Shown: positions 15,266-23,203 of the stretch, one piece after another
Numbering within the stretch: position 1 is the first letter of the stretch
Layout of the letters: every line of letters begins with the position of its first letter
Source of the DNA: Nitrospina sp.
Lineage (GTDB): Bacteria; Nitrospinota; Nitrospinia; Nitrospinales; JACRGP01
DNA: 46,547 bases
Direction: 5' to 3'
Assembly: GCA_024648695.1 (NCBI GenBank)
Contig: JACAVV010000036.1
Location: 1-46,547 of the forward strand
Made by a program: the position numbers and the translations under genes
The notes under the pieces: model-generated
The model's database searches: none
Seen by the model: the letters and a program-made list of their open reading frames with translations, nothing else
Told to the model about the DNA's origin: nothing

Positions 15266-15523
15266 TCAACCGGTTTTCGAGGTGTTTTTATTGTTTTGGG
15301 CAAACTCTTCGGCGCAACGGTCACTGCAAAAAAAATGTGGCGTACCGGAAATATCCCTTTGGACAGACTCCTTTTTGGGAATATACAATTCACAATTGGG
15401 GTCCTGAATCATTTCAGAATCACTACCTTCAACCTTGTTTTCTTCAACCGCAGGCGGGAAAAACGAGCGTATTAGATAATAGAATACCCCGATCAAAAAT
15501 ATCAAAATGGCTAAACGATACAT
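15266..15523 (-). CDS. Membrane-anchored YHS/TRASH-type metal-binding protein
   Basis: The 85-residue protein has an N-terminal membrane anchor (residues about 4-22) and a C-terminal domain with DPNCELYIPK, then HFFCSDRCAEEFA. The C-X-Y and C-X3-C spacing is that of small YHS/TRASH-like treble-clef domains that bind metals. The orientation would place the domain either in the periplasm or cytoplasm; this cannot be settled by eye. Such small proteins are widespread in proteobacteria, with no clear role. It is divergent from the sigma-factor gene and may be covered by an antisense transcript. Confidence 0.75.
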   Translation of the reverse strand: MYRLAILIFLIGVFYYLIRSFFPPAVEENKVEGSDSEMIQDPNCELYIPKKESVQRDISGTPHFFCSDRCAEEFAQNNKNTSKTG

Positions 15524-15611
15524 ATTTTCATTGTATGAGTAAACATTACAGAATTCAATTTAATTTAAAATACTCCGCCAAGGACTTAACCGATTTCAGA
15601 AAGCCGCAAGA

Positions 15612-16613
15612 ATGAGCGATCCCTCCATCGATGATGACGAATTTCCGGATGACGACATCATAGATACCACCTATGATGATATCAGTGCGGGGAACGATGA
15701 ATCCCAACCGGAAGTCGAAGCTGAGGACCCAGAACCGAGAAACCTGCCGATCCTGAAACCGAAAAGCTCGCTGGTTCCTCTGGACCCGCTGACGGCCTAC
15801 CTCAACGAAATTCGACAATACTCCGAACTGTCTGCAGAAGAAGAGTTCGAACTGGCCACGCGCTACAAAAAAAACGAAGATCCCGCCGCCGTTTACAGCC
15901 TCATCACCTCCAATTTATCGCTGGTGGTGAAAATCGCTATGGGATTCAAACGCGAATGGCAAAACCTGATGGATCTGGTGCAGGAAGGTAACGTCGGGCT
16001 CATGAAGGCGGTGCAGAACTTCGATCCTCTGCGCGGGGTTCGGTTGCCTGCTTACGCAAGCTGGTGGATCAAAGCGTATATTCTGAAATACATTTTGGAT
16101 AACTGGCGGCTCGTCAAGGTGGGAACCACCAATACACGCCGAAAATTATTGTATAACCTGCGCAAAGAAAAAGAGAATCTGGAACGCCAGGGGTTTGTCC
16201 CGACCACCAAGTTGCTTGCCGAGCATTTTGGTGTCAAGGAACAGGAAGTGATCGACGTCGAAGCGGGCCTGGGCGCGTCCGATGTTTCCATCGACACACC
16301 GACTCATGATGACGGAAGCCATCCCGGGCAATGGCTCAGCGGTGGGGAATCACCGGGAGCGGAAATAGAAAAAGAAGAAATTCAATCCTTGCTGAGAGAA
16401 AAGCTCAAGGATTTTATGGTCTCCGCCAAACCCATTGAGCGGGACATCGTCGACCAACGCATTTTGGCAGATAAACCGAAGCCCCTGCAAGAAATCGGGA
16501 CGCAATATGGAATCACCCGCGAGGCGGTCAGGCAAGCGGAACAACGGTTAATGAAAAAACTGAAAGCCCATTTGCTGGAAACCATGCCCGAAGTGGCGGA
16601 TTTATTTAAATAA
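15612..16613 (+). CDS. RNA polymerase sigma factor, RpoH (sigma-32)-like
   Basis: The 333-residue protein has the region 1.2/2 pattern of the sigma-70 family: LDPLTAYLNEIRQYSELSAE at about 56-75, DLVQEGNVGLMKAVQNFDP at about 121-139, and the region 2.4/3 stretch NWRLVKVGTTNTRRKLLYNL, which is diagnostic for RpoH. Region 4 near the C-terminus contains LQEIGTQYGITREAVRQAE, the -35 recognising helix-turn-helix. It has an unusual acidic N-terminal tail of about 55 residues (many Asp/Glu). In the family it drives heat-shock genes, but in this lineage the regulon is unknown. Gene symbol is left empty because the tail and group make orthology uncertain. Confidence 0.88.
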   Translation: MSDPSIDDDEFPDDDIIDTTYDDISAGNDESQPEVEAEDPEPRNLPILKPKSSLVPLDPLTAYLNEIRQYSELSAEEEFELATRYKKNEDPAAVYSLITSNLSLVVKIAMGFKREWQNLMDLVQEGNVGLMKAVQNFDPLRGVRLPAYASWWIKAYILKYILDNWRLVKVGTTNTRRKLLYNLRKEKENLERQGFVPTTKLLAEHFGVKEQEVIDVEAGLGASDVSIDTPTHDDGSHPGQWLSGGESPGAEIEKEEIQSLLREKLKDFMVSAKPIERDIVDQRILADKPKPLQEIGTQYGITREAVRQAEQRLMKKLKAHLLETMPEVADLFK

Positions 16614-16629
16614 AGTAGGAAACAAACCC

Positions 16630-16652
16630 CCCTCTCCATCTGAGGGAGAGGG
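16630..16652. repeat. REP-like palindrome (copy 2), possible bidirectional terminator
   Basis: CCCTCTCC (16630-16637) pairs with GGAGAGGG (16645-16652). It sits in the 77-bp gap between the convergent sigma-factor and LRR genes and so may end both transcripts. The sequence matches the core of the longer palindrome at 20262-20306. Confidence 0.6.
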
Positions 16653-16690
16653 AGATTTTGCTCAAAGTTTTCTAAAAAACCCGCCCTGCC

Positions 16691-17584
16691 TTATTGTAAA
16701 AACAAGGTATGCAATTTGGGCAGGGATTTGGATTTATCCAGCGCGTTCAAAGTGTCCTGGTCCTGTTCCGCATTCCAGGTTAAATCCATGAACTCCAGGT
16801 TTACAAGGGTTTTTGAGTTCAATAAAGCCTCGATTCCCTTTTTGCTGATCTTGTTCTTGTAAAGATCCAGTCGTTTTAGATTTTTTAGTTTGGGAGACGT
16901 TGCCAGCGCTTTGGCACCCTCGTCAGTGATGTCATTGGCGCTCAAATCAAGCAATTCCAATCCATCCAGAAGAGAAGATTCCAACAATGTATTCACTCCT
17001 GCATCACCCAACTGATTCTTCATCAAGTTCAGGTGCTTCAGTTTTTTGAGGTAGGGAGAGTCGGCCAACTGTTTGGCCCCATTGCTTGAAATCTGATTAT
17101 CCCAAAGCGATAACCGTTCGACATTCTGAAAGGTAGCCGACCCTGCCAGAATCGCGGTCCCTTCATCACCCAGCTTGTTACCCTTTAATGCCATCGACGA
17201 GACATTTTTCAATGGCTCGTAGGTGGTCATGAACTGGATACCCTTCACACCAACCTGCGAACCATTCAGATTGACCCCGGTTCCATCTTCGCTGGTCCTT
17301 GACTTTACATGTGCGGGAATATCCGCTGGAGGACCTTTTCGCCGACCATAGCCGTGATGGCCTCCATGCCCGCTATGTCCACTTTTGGATTTTCCGCCGT
17401 GGCTGTAGGACCCATGCCCCCCCGGTTTGCCTTGGGGATGTTTGCCTCCAGGGTGTCCGCCAGAAGGATGTCCCGCTTGCGGATGTTCTGTGGGTGCGGG
17501 ATGCTCCCCTTCATACGCCCAAACGGGATTCGACAATAATACCATGCTACAAAAAACAATAAATTGACGACACAAAAATTTCAT
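16691..17584 (-). CDS. Secreted leucine-rich-repeat protein with a His/Gly-rich N-terminus
   Basis: The start is set at the ATG at 17584, right after GGAGAGATATTG. The 297-residue product has a signal peptide ending ...NPVWAYEG, then about 55 residues very rich in His and Gly (repeats of GHP, GGKHP, SGHSGHGGHHGYG), which could bind Cu, Zn or Ni. From about residue 110 it has ribonuclease-inhibitor-type leucine-rich repeats of about 24-26 residues (for example LSLWDNQISSNGAKQLA, LDLSANDITDEGAKALA, LDLYKNKISKKGIEALL). It lies 32 bp downstream of the FGE-fold gene on the same strand, probably one operon. The role is unknown; a periplasmic or outer-membrane binding protein is likely. Confidence 0.85.
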   Translation of the reverse strand: MKFLCRQFIVFCSMVLLSNPVWAYEGEHPAPTEHPQAGHPSGGHPGGKHPQGKPGGHGSYSHGGKSKSGHSGHGGHHGYGRRKGPPADIPAHVKSRTSEDGTGVNLNGSQVGVKGIQFMTTYEPLKNVSSMALKGNKLGDEGTAILAGSATFQNVERLSLWDNQISSNGAKQLADSPYLKKLKHLNLMKNQLGDAGVNTLLESSLLDGLELLDLSANDITDEGAKALATSPKLKNLKRLDLYKNKISKKGIEALLNSKTLVNLEFMDLTWNAEQDQDTLNALDKSKSLPKLHTLFLQ

Positions 17585-17616
17585 CAATATCTCTCCATAT
17601 CAGAAGGAATGTATTT

Positions 17617-18465
17617 TTATTGGGGACTTGCGGATTTAGCGCAACGAAACCCGACATAGTGCAGTTCCTGTTCCGGCAGAACTTTTCCCCGCACTGCCGA
17701 ACGGGCCAGATCGTTATTGGAATTCCACGAACCACCTTTAATTACTTTATACGTTTGTCCGTACATATCGTTTTTATGAGTGTTTCCGGGAAAAGGCAAA
17801 TACCAGCCGCTGACCCATTCCCAAACGTTCCCACCCATGTCGTGAGCGCCATAAGGACTCTTGCCCTCAGGAAAACTTCCCACAGGTGCAGTGTAGCGAT
17901 AAGAATCTTTTTTCCCCATCACGTTGGCTTTGGTGGGGTCCGGACGGTCTCCCCAGGGATACATCCTGCCATCTTCACCCCGGGCAGCTTTTTCCCATTC
18001 ACCCTCATTGGGAAGCCGTTTGCCGGTCCACTTGCAATAATCGTTCGCGTCTTGCCATTGCACTCCTACCACCGGATGCTGAGGGTGATTGAAACGTTTG
18101 TCGTTGAAAAACTTGGGCTTTTTTCGGTTCGTTTGCTGAATGAATTTTTGGTATTCCGCGACAGTCACTTCGAAACGATCAATGTAGAAGGCATCCATAT
18201 AAATTTTTTGAGAAGGCATTTCATCCAGGTACCACTCGCGTGATTCGGAGAAGAAGGTTTCCATCACCCAATCGATATTCTTATCGGTGCTTCCCAGGAG
18301 GAACTCACCGGCGGGAACAAAAATCATATCGGAGCTTCCGGAATCAGGCATCTTGACGGTAAGAATGTTTCCTCTGGACTCAGCCGCGAAGACACCACCG
18401 GCATGGGCCAAAACCATTCCACAAAGCAGGGCGGCGGACCAAAACCGTTTCAATTTTAAAATCAT
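17617..18465 (-). CDS. Secreted FGE-fold (SUMF1-type) protein, probably not a formylglycine-generating enzyme
   Basis: The ATG at 18465 starts a signal peptide (MILKLKRFWSAALLCGMVLA...). The mature part is a complete FGE-sulfatase/SUMF1 domain: MIFVPAGEFLLGS, YIDRFEVTVAEYQKFI, HPVVGVQWQDANDYCKW, KRLPNEGEWEKAARGE, YPWGD, DMGGNVWEW, GGSWNSNNDLARSAVRG and VGFRCA. The pair of Cys that binds copper in true FGE, located in the stretch before the final GFRCA motif, is missing: the region reads ARSAVRG. Enzymatic formylglycine formation is therefore unlikely. It is the first gene before the LRR gene. Confidence 0.88.
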   Translation of the reverse strand: MILKLKRFWSAALLCGMVLAHAGGVFAAESRGNILTVKMPDSGSSDMIFVPAGEFLLGSTDKNIDWVMETFFSESREWYLDEMPSQKIYMDAFYIDRFEVTVAEYQKFIQQTNRKKPKFFNDKRFNHPQHPVVGVQWQDANDYCKWTGKRLPNEGEWEKAARGEDGRMYPWGDRPDPTKANVMGKKDSYRYTAPVGSFPEGKSPYGAHDMGGNVWEWVSGWYLPFPGNTHKNDMYGQTYKVIKGGSWNSNNDLARSAVRGKVLPEQELHYVGFRCAKSASPQ

Positions 18466-18865
18466 AGCTTGACTTTCTTTAAAAGGTGAAATCAAAACCT
18501 TGCTGGTGTTTGCCAGTCACGATTCCCAAATAATAAGAGCTTCAAACAACCAGTATATAAAGAAAAAGAAGAATTATCCCTTAAAATTTTTTCATTTAAA
18601 AGCTGAACTCGTCAGTTCTCCATCGCGGCGTGCGAGTAAAGCGAGCCCAGTCGCATTGTCATGTGAGTTTGCCCACCGCCATCTCCGGTCAGTAGTGCAC
18701 TGCATAAGATCATCCATTTGCGGCCGTGGGCCTCCCGGAGCCTTCAGGGATTGAGTGTCGCATTTTGGTGTTGACTCGGAAGGCGAATTTTTTTAGGATC
18801 TTTCCTTCAATAATAATCGAATCCACCTACGGGGAGAAAAGCATTCCCCTTCAATAGAGGCAATT
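18466..18865. other. Divergent intergenic region with a GC-rich patch
   Basis: The first part is AT-rich and should hold the promoter of the FGE-fold gene. About 18615-18755 is GC-richer, has no supportable frame and may be a gene remnant. The last part carries the promoter for the gene at 18866. Confidence 0.4.
18771..18799 (+). promoter_or_regulatory. Promoter for the small gene at 18866
   Basis: TTGACT (18771-18776) and TAGGAT (18794-18799) are separated by 17 bp. The start point would be near 18806, giving a leader of about 60 nt. Confidence 0.5.
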
Positions 18866-19036
18866 ATGAAACCCGGCGACAGCATCAAATTCGAATTTGC
18901 AGGAAAAAAGAAAGAAGGCGTGGTCCACAAGGTATTCCCAAACACTGTTTACCTGAAAGTCGACTTCGAAAAAGACAAAGGTAAAATCGTGAAAAGAAAA
19001 CTCAGCCAGGTTGGCGGCAAAAAAGCCAAAAAATAG
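18866..19036 (+). CDS. Small basic SH3-like protein (56 aa), DUF2187-like
   Basis: The ATG at 18866 follows ATAGAGG. The product has the pattern of a small beta-barrel: MKPGDSIKFEFAGKKKEG, then VVHKVFPNTVYLKVDFE, ending in a Lys-rich tail. GD-X-I-X-F...G-X-V-X-K-V-X-X-N-X-V is the usual opening of DUF2187-type and related KOW/SH3-like small proteins that may touch RNA or ribosomes. The high Lys content (about a quarter of residues) supports nucleic-acid binding. Function unknown. Confidence 0.7.
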   Translation: MKPGDSIKFEFAGKKKEGVVHKVFPNTVYLKVDFEKDKGKIVKRKLSQVGGKKAKK

Positions 19037-19084
19037 GTTTATCCGGGCATTCCCAATCATGAATGCCCGCGCTTTCCATTCCTT

Positions 19085-19996
19085 TTAAAAGTAAATCGTT
19101 ACCTTGGCGTTTGTTTTTAACGAATCCGTAAACACCCTCGTTTCCTGTCGCACCTTCTTTTTCTTCAAATAGCCTCTGATCGATTCTCTGGCCTCTTCCA
19201 CCGACTGCGCATCTTTGTAATCGGTTACCTGAAGCAGGTGGAGACCGTGAGAAGAACGAAAAATCTCACTCGTTTCACCAGGTTTTAATTTGAACGCCCA
19301 CTCAGCGAACTCCGGAAGCATCCTGTTTTTGGGGAGGAATCCCAAATCACCCCCCCGGGAGCGCAAACTGTCCTGGGAAAACTTTTTCGCCAATTCACCG
19401 AATTTTGCGCCCCTATTGATCTGGTCGACAATGGATTCCATCTTTTTGAGTGCTTTGCGTTCACTGTCGCTATCCTTGGGTTTTACCTTCAGCAGAATGA
19501 CGCTGGCTCTTACTCTCTCCTGAAACTTCCCTTTATTTTTTTTATAATAATCCGCAACTTCCGCATTCGAGATCGTGACTCTGGGGCTCACTTTTTTGGC
19601 AATGACCTGTTGCAGAACATCGTTTAACTTAGCCTTATCATCTAAAGCCCCTTCTGTGTCGATTCCCAATCCCTTACCTTCCTCCAGTAACAGGATTTTA
19701 CGGATTTCTCCTTCAACCAGTTTTTTTGCGGCTACTTTTTCCTGGTCCACATTGAGCGGCACCCCTTTTTCCTTGTACAATTCGACGGTTTTTTTCAAAT
19801 CCGGCCAGATACTGTCTTTGGAAATACTCGTATCATTGACCTTTGCCAAAACGTTGGGGAGTTTTACCTGAGGCTCGCTGGCATCATGACTGTGGCCGGC
19901 ATGCGCCCAAACGTTGGTTACCGGAGTAGAAGCCAGCAAGACCGGTAATAAAAGGAAATACAATAAACGAACAATTTTATGAGGCAAGAAAAGCAT
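19085..19996 (-). CDS. Secreted parvulin-type peptidyl-prolyl isomerase (SurA/PrsA-like)
   Basis: The 303-residue protein has a signal peptide ending near VWAHAG, followed by a short His-rich motif (HAGHSHD), then a SurA_N-like helical region (VLAKVNDTSISKDS...) and a parvulin rotamase domain at about residues 155-255 with VRASVILLKVK, AKKFSQDSLRSRGGDLGF and SSHGLHLLQVTD. Both parvulin hallmark stretches are intact, so it should be catalytic, working as a periplasmic folding factor for outer-membrane proteins. GAAAGGA precedes the ATG. A palindromic operator lies inside its promoter. Confidence 0.9.
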   Translation of the reverse strand: MLFLPHKIVRLLYFLLLPVLLASTPVTNVWAHAGHSHDASEPQVKLPNVLAKVNDTSISKDSIWPDLKKTVELYKEKGVPLNVDQEKVAAKKLVEGEIRKILLLEEGKGLGIDTEGALDDKAKLNDVLQQVIAKKVSPRVTISNAEVADYYKKNKGKFQERVRASVILLKVKPKDSDSERKALKKMESIVDQINRGAKFGELAKKFSQDSLRSRGGDLGFLPKNRMLPEFAEWAFKLKPGETSEIFRSSHGLHLLQVTDYKDAQSVEEARESIRGYLKKKKVRQETRVFTDSLKTNAKVTIYF

Positions 19997-20066
19997 GGTT
20001 TTCCTTTCTTCTATGCGGATAGTAGTTTGATGGAATGCAATGGATTTACCCTATGGATTAAGTTTA

Positions 20067-20095
20067 AAATAAAACGTTCCGGAACGTGATGTCAA
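20067..20095 (-). promoter_or_regulatory. Promoter with a 14-bp palindromic operator between -35 and -10
   Basis: On the minus strand a perfect TTGACA (20095-20090) is followed at 17-18 bp by TTATTT/TATTTT (around 20072-20066). Between them lies the perfect palindrome ACGTTCCGGAACGT (20074-20087). An operator wedged between the two promoter boxes is a classical repressor layout (or a MerR-type layout if the spacing is long). It controls the parvulin gene starting at 19996. Confidence 0.65.
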
Positions 20096-20261
20096 CCCGT
20101 TAATTTTTCTCCTCAAGTGAAACACGTCTCCAGATTTTCGAAACAGGTGACCTTGACGCAGACAATACGCCATTTTATTAATAAGACAGCTATAAAATAT
20201 CTGGCAATTAAAACTATTGAGGATCAAAAATAAATCCCGAATAAGGAAAAATCATTGTTCC

Positions 20262-20306
20262 CCCTCACCCCTCCCTCTCCCGCCAGGGGAGAGGGAGGGG
20301 TGAGGG
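20262..20306. repeat. REP-like palindrome (copy 3, perfect 19-20 bp arms)
   Basis: CCCTCACCCCTCCCTCTCC (20262-20280) is the exact reverse complement of GGAGAGGGAGGGGTGAGGG (20288-20306), with a loop of about 5-7 bases. Such pyrimidine/purine-arm palindromes are typical of dispersed REP elements. The same core appears at 15116 and 16630. Confidence 0.8.
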
Positions 20307-20422
20307 AGTTAAATAAGGCCGAAGGCCATCTTTGTTAAATTAACAATTTGATGGTTTTATTTTCGGCGGATTATTAGTATGAAATAGACCACTCGAATCC
20401 ATCCAAACCAAGGAGCTTTACT

Positions 20423-21124
20423 ATGCAACCGAGTACCCGATATATGAGCCAGGACGCCGTCGCCACAGAGCAACAACGCTTCATGATGCGCGTGTACAAC
20501 TGGATGACCGCCGGACTGATATTGACTGGCGGCATGGCCCTTTACATCGCCAATAACGAATTCATGATCAACCTGATATTCGGCAACAAGGCGGTCCCCT
20601 TCATTTTAATGATCGTACAAATCGGATTGGTCTTCTGGCTGGCAGGTTGGGTTGAACGTATGTCCGCAAGCCAGGCCACCGGTGTGTTTATGTTGTATTC
20701 CGGATTGATGGGGCTCACCTTGTCTTCAATCTTTCTGGTCTACAGCACCGCTTCCGTTGCCTGGACCTTTTTCGTGACCGCCGGCACCTTTGGTTCGCTT
20801 AGCCTGTTTGGCTACGTGACCAAGAAAGACTTGAGCGGCATGGGTCAGTTTTTGTTCATGGGGCTGGTGGGCCTGATCCTATGTTACATCGCCAATATGT
20901 TCGTACAAAGCGCGTCTTTCAGTTTTGCCCTGAACGTGATTGGTATTCTCATCTTCGCAGGCCTTACGGTTTACGACACGCAGAAAATCAAGCAAATGAA
21001 TATCATCGGCAATGAAGGCACCGATGAAGATACCAAGGAAGCCATTCGTGGCGCTCTGACCCTTTACCTGGATTTCATCAACCTGTTCCTGCATCTGCTC
21101 AGGTTTATGGGAAACGAGCGGTAA
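20423..21124 (+). CDS. Bax inhibitor-1 (BI-1/YccA) family membrane protein
   Basis: The 233-residue protein has seven hydrophobic segments and the motifs of the BI-1 family: YNWMTAGLILTGGMALY at the N-terminus, LMGLTLSSIF, and near the C-terminus GLTVYDTQKIKQMN and LTLYLDFINLFLHLLR. The Asp pair thought to form the pH sensor in the family (YDTQ and LYLDF) is present. Family members act as leak channels for calcium or protons and protect membrane protein quality control. AAGGAG precedes the ATG. No co-directional partner follows. Confidence 0.93.
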   Translation: MQPSTRYMSQDAVATEQQRFMMRVYNWMTAGLILTGGMALYIANNEFMINLIFGNKAVPFILMIVQIGLVFWLAGWVERMSASQATGVFMLYSGLMGLTLSSIFLVYSTASVAWTFFVTAGTFGSLSLFGYVTKKDLSGMGQFLFMGLVGLILCYIANMFVQSASFSFALNVIGILIFAGLTVYDTQKIKQMNIIGNEGTDEDTKEAIRGALTLYLDFINLFLHLLRFMGNER

Positions 21125-21167
21125 CCGGATACTGAAGTAAAAGCCATTATGAGTCTGTTCCCCTCAT

Positions 21168-22403
21168 TTATTTGTTGCGGGGAACAGATTCGTAAATTTT
21201 CAACCGTCGGGAGAGCGACCGAAACGAAAATAAGGTCCCAAACGTAATCAGAAGCAAGGTCCCCACGGCGGCCCGGTATTTGAACGTTGCGGTCTCCTGA
21301 AAAATCCACACCACACTTCCCCATAGCAGTGGACCCAGAATCGATGCCATCTTACCTGCTAAGCCGTAGATACCGAAAAACTCACCGATTTTTTCTGGCG
21401 GACATAGCTCAATGAGCAAAGTACGACTGACCACCCACACGCCGCCCATTCCCGCTCCCGCCAAAGGTCCTACACACCAGAATAAGGTTTCACTGGGGCT
21501 GATGATTGCCAGGCCTAACGCCGCAACCCACAACCAGAGCACCATCCAGTAACAAGCCACCGATCCCTTCTTTTTCACCAGCAAGCCGATGAACCAGGAC
21601 CCCAGCATGGCGGCCACCGTGGATGTGATCAAAAATTTTGTGATTTGGGAATCGCTGAAACCGATCACCTTGTTTGCGTAAACCGACATAAAAGCGACGA
21701 TGGTATTGACCACATCAAGAATCAGGAAATGAATCAGAACGAAGTGCAGAAGATTTTTGTATTGCTTCGCTTCAGCGAAGGTTCGCTTTAAAGTCGCTAA
21801 AGCCTCCGCCAGCTTCACTTTACCTGCTTTTAGATCAACGTCTTTAATGAACAAAAAGCAGGGAATGGAGAAGATCAAATACAACACTGCCGTAGGAAAA
21901 AATGCCGCCATTCGGCCACCTGACTCCACAAAAGGTTTGACCAGCATCAACCCGGCAATCGAACCCAAATAACCGAGCGCCACGCCATAACCCGATACTG
22001 TACCGATAGAGCGGCCGCGGGCGACGCCCGGAAGCATGCCGTTATAAAACACCAAAGCCGACTGATAACAGTAGTTGGCAATCCCGAATAAAACCAATCC
22101 TGCAAAAAGATGATCCGCGAATCCGATCGCCGCAGTGCAGGCGACCGATATCAATGTGAGCACCGTCAGCGGTCCACGGCGCCTGCCGGTTTTGTCGGAA
22201 ACCGCACCAAACACGGGAACACTCAGCGCGACCGCCAGCATTGAGCCGGACAAGGCAACACTGTACAGAATATCCGCTCCACCCTGGTCCACGGTCACCC
22301 ACAGCGCGAAGTACAAAGAAATCACGTTCATGGAAAAAATGGTGTTGGCAAAATCGTAGAGCGCCCAGGAATGGACGGGTAGGGCGGGTGTGGCTGGCTT
22401 CAT
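21168..22403 (-). CDS. MFS transporter, UMF1 (Atg22-like) family
   Basis: The ATG at 22403 is chosen, giving 411 residues that open with SWALYDFANTIFSMNVISLYF, the signature of UMF1-type transporters; the frame is open upstream but would run far into the previous gene. About twelve membrane segments are visible, with the MFS loop GAVSDKTGRRRGP between segments 2 and 3. It starts inside the stop of the FGE-fold gene (ATGA overlap), so it is translationally coupled. The substrate is unknown. Confidence 0.9.
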   Translation of the reverse strand: MKPATPALPVHSWALYDFANTIFSMNVISLYFALWVTVDQGGADILYSVALSGSMLAVALSVPVFGAVSDKTGRRRGPLTVLTLISVACTAAIGFADHLFAGLVLFGIANYCYQSALVFYNGMLPGVARGRSIGTVSGYGVALGYLGSIAGLMLVKPFVESGGRMAAFFPTAVLYLIFSIPCFLFIKDVDLKAGKVKLAEALATLKRTFAEAKQYKNLLHFVLIHFLILDVVNTIVAFMSVYANKVIGFSDSQITKFLITSTVAAMLGSWFIGLLVKKKGSVACYWMVLWLWVAALGLAIISPSETLFWCVGPLAGAGMGGVWVVSRTLLIELCPPEKIGEFFGIYGLAGKMASILGPLLWGSVVWIFQETATFKYRAAVGTLLLITFGTLFSFRSLSRRLKIYESVPRNK

Positions 22404-23203
22404 CTTACCGGTTGAACGGTGCGAAACCCATACATGTTGTTTTTCTGGTGTGGATAATTCCTGGCCCGTTTGGAGGTGGTGACGTTTTCGATATCGTTGG
22501 CCCAGGATCCGCCGCGCAACACCTTCATTCCGGTGCTGTCGGTGGGACCTTTGGGATCGATTTCCGGACTCTTTTTGTAATAGTCCTTCTCGTACCAGTC
22601 CAGGCACCACTCCCAAACATTGCCCGCCAGATTGTACACGCCAAAAGGACTTCTGCCGGTCTCGTAATACGTAGTGGGGGCCGTGAACTCGTAATTGTCC
22701 GCCACGCCAAATATATTGACGAAATAAAACAGGGCACCTTTACTCAATTTATCGCCCCAGGGGTAAGGCCTGGCATCACGGCCACGGGCGGCTTTCTCCC
22801 ATTCCGCCTCCGTCGGCAGTCGGCGCGATTTCCAACGCGCATAGGCCATAGCGTCGTACCAACTCACACCCACCACCGGATGATCCTGCTGATTGAAGCG
22901 TTCGTCTTCCCAAAACTCTGGTTCCGGGTGACCCGTGGCTTCTATGAAACTTCTGTATTGTGCGTTACTGACTTCATATTTGTCGATGAAATAGGGAGAG
23001 GTGTAGACGAAGTGTTGCGGAGATTCATCGGCGAATTTACTATCGGAATCTCCCATCGGGAAATAGCCTTCCGGAATGTACAGCATACCCTCCGGGGCCA
23101 GAGGCTCCGCTTTAGCAATCGAAAGTTGGAAAAAGTTGAGAATTAGAGAGAAAAGAAAAATTCCCACGAGAACGGGGAGAGATGGTATTGGGGGGGCCTT
23201 CAT
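22400..23203 (-). CDS. FGE-fold (SUMF1-type) protein, secreted or membrane-anchored
   Basis: The 267-residue protein has an N-terminal hydrophobic segment (about 11-30, ending IAKAEP) and a complete FGE-sulfatase domain: MLYIPEGYFPMGD, YFIDKYEVSNAQYRSFI, HPVVGVSWYDAMAYARW, RRLPTEAEWEKAARG, YPWGD, NLAGNVWEWCLDWY, VLRGGSWAND and YGFRTVQ. The active-site Cys pair of true FGE is absent (the stretch reads TSKRARNYP), and even the Cys of the terminal GFR motif is replaced. It overlaps the zinc-ribbon gene before it and the transporter after it by 4 bp each, so the three proteins are probably made in step. Confidence 0.9.
   Translation of the reverse strand: MKAPPIPSLPVLVGIFLFSLILNFFQLSIAKAEPLAPEGMLYIPEGYFPMGDSDSKFADESPQHFVYTSPYFIDKYEVSNAQYRSFIEATGHPEPEFWEDERFNQQDHPVVGVSWYDAMAYARWKSRRLPTEAEWEKAARGRDARPYPWGDKLSKGALFYFVNIFGVADNYEFTAPTTYYETGRSPFGVYNLAGNVWEWCLDWYEKDYYKKSPEIDPKGPTDSTGMKVLRGGSWANDIENVTTSKRARNYPHQKNNMYGFRTVQPVR

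Larger units (their letters stand above)
19997..20422. other. Divergent intergenic region with operator and REP palindrome
   Basis: It contains, from left to right, the minus-strand promoter and operator at 20067-20095, a perfect REP-like palindrome at 20262-20306, and AT-rich sequence before the Bax-inhibitor gene. A weak plus-strand pair, TTGATG (20348) and TTATTA (20371), is spaced 17 bp. Confidence 0.6.

Noticed and set aside
18500-18754. 84-codon open frame on the plus strand
   Set aside because: The translation is Ser/Arg-rich without pattern and there is no start signal.
17617-23203. Annotating the two FGE-fold proteins as formylglycine-generating enzymes
   Set aside because: Both lack the active-site Cys pair and no sulfatase gene is near.
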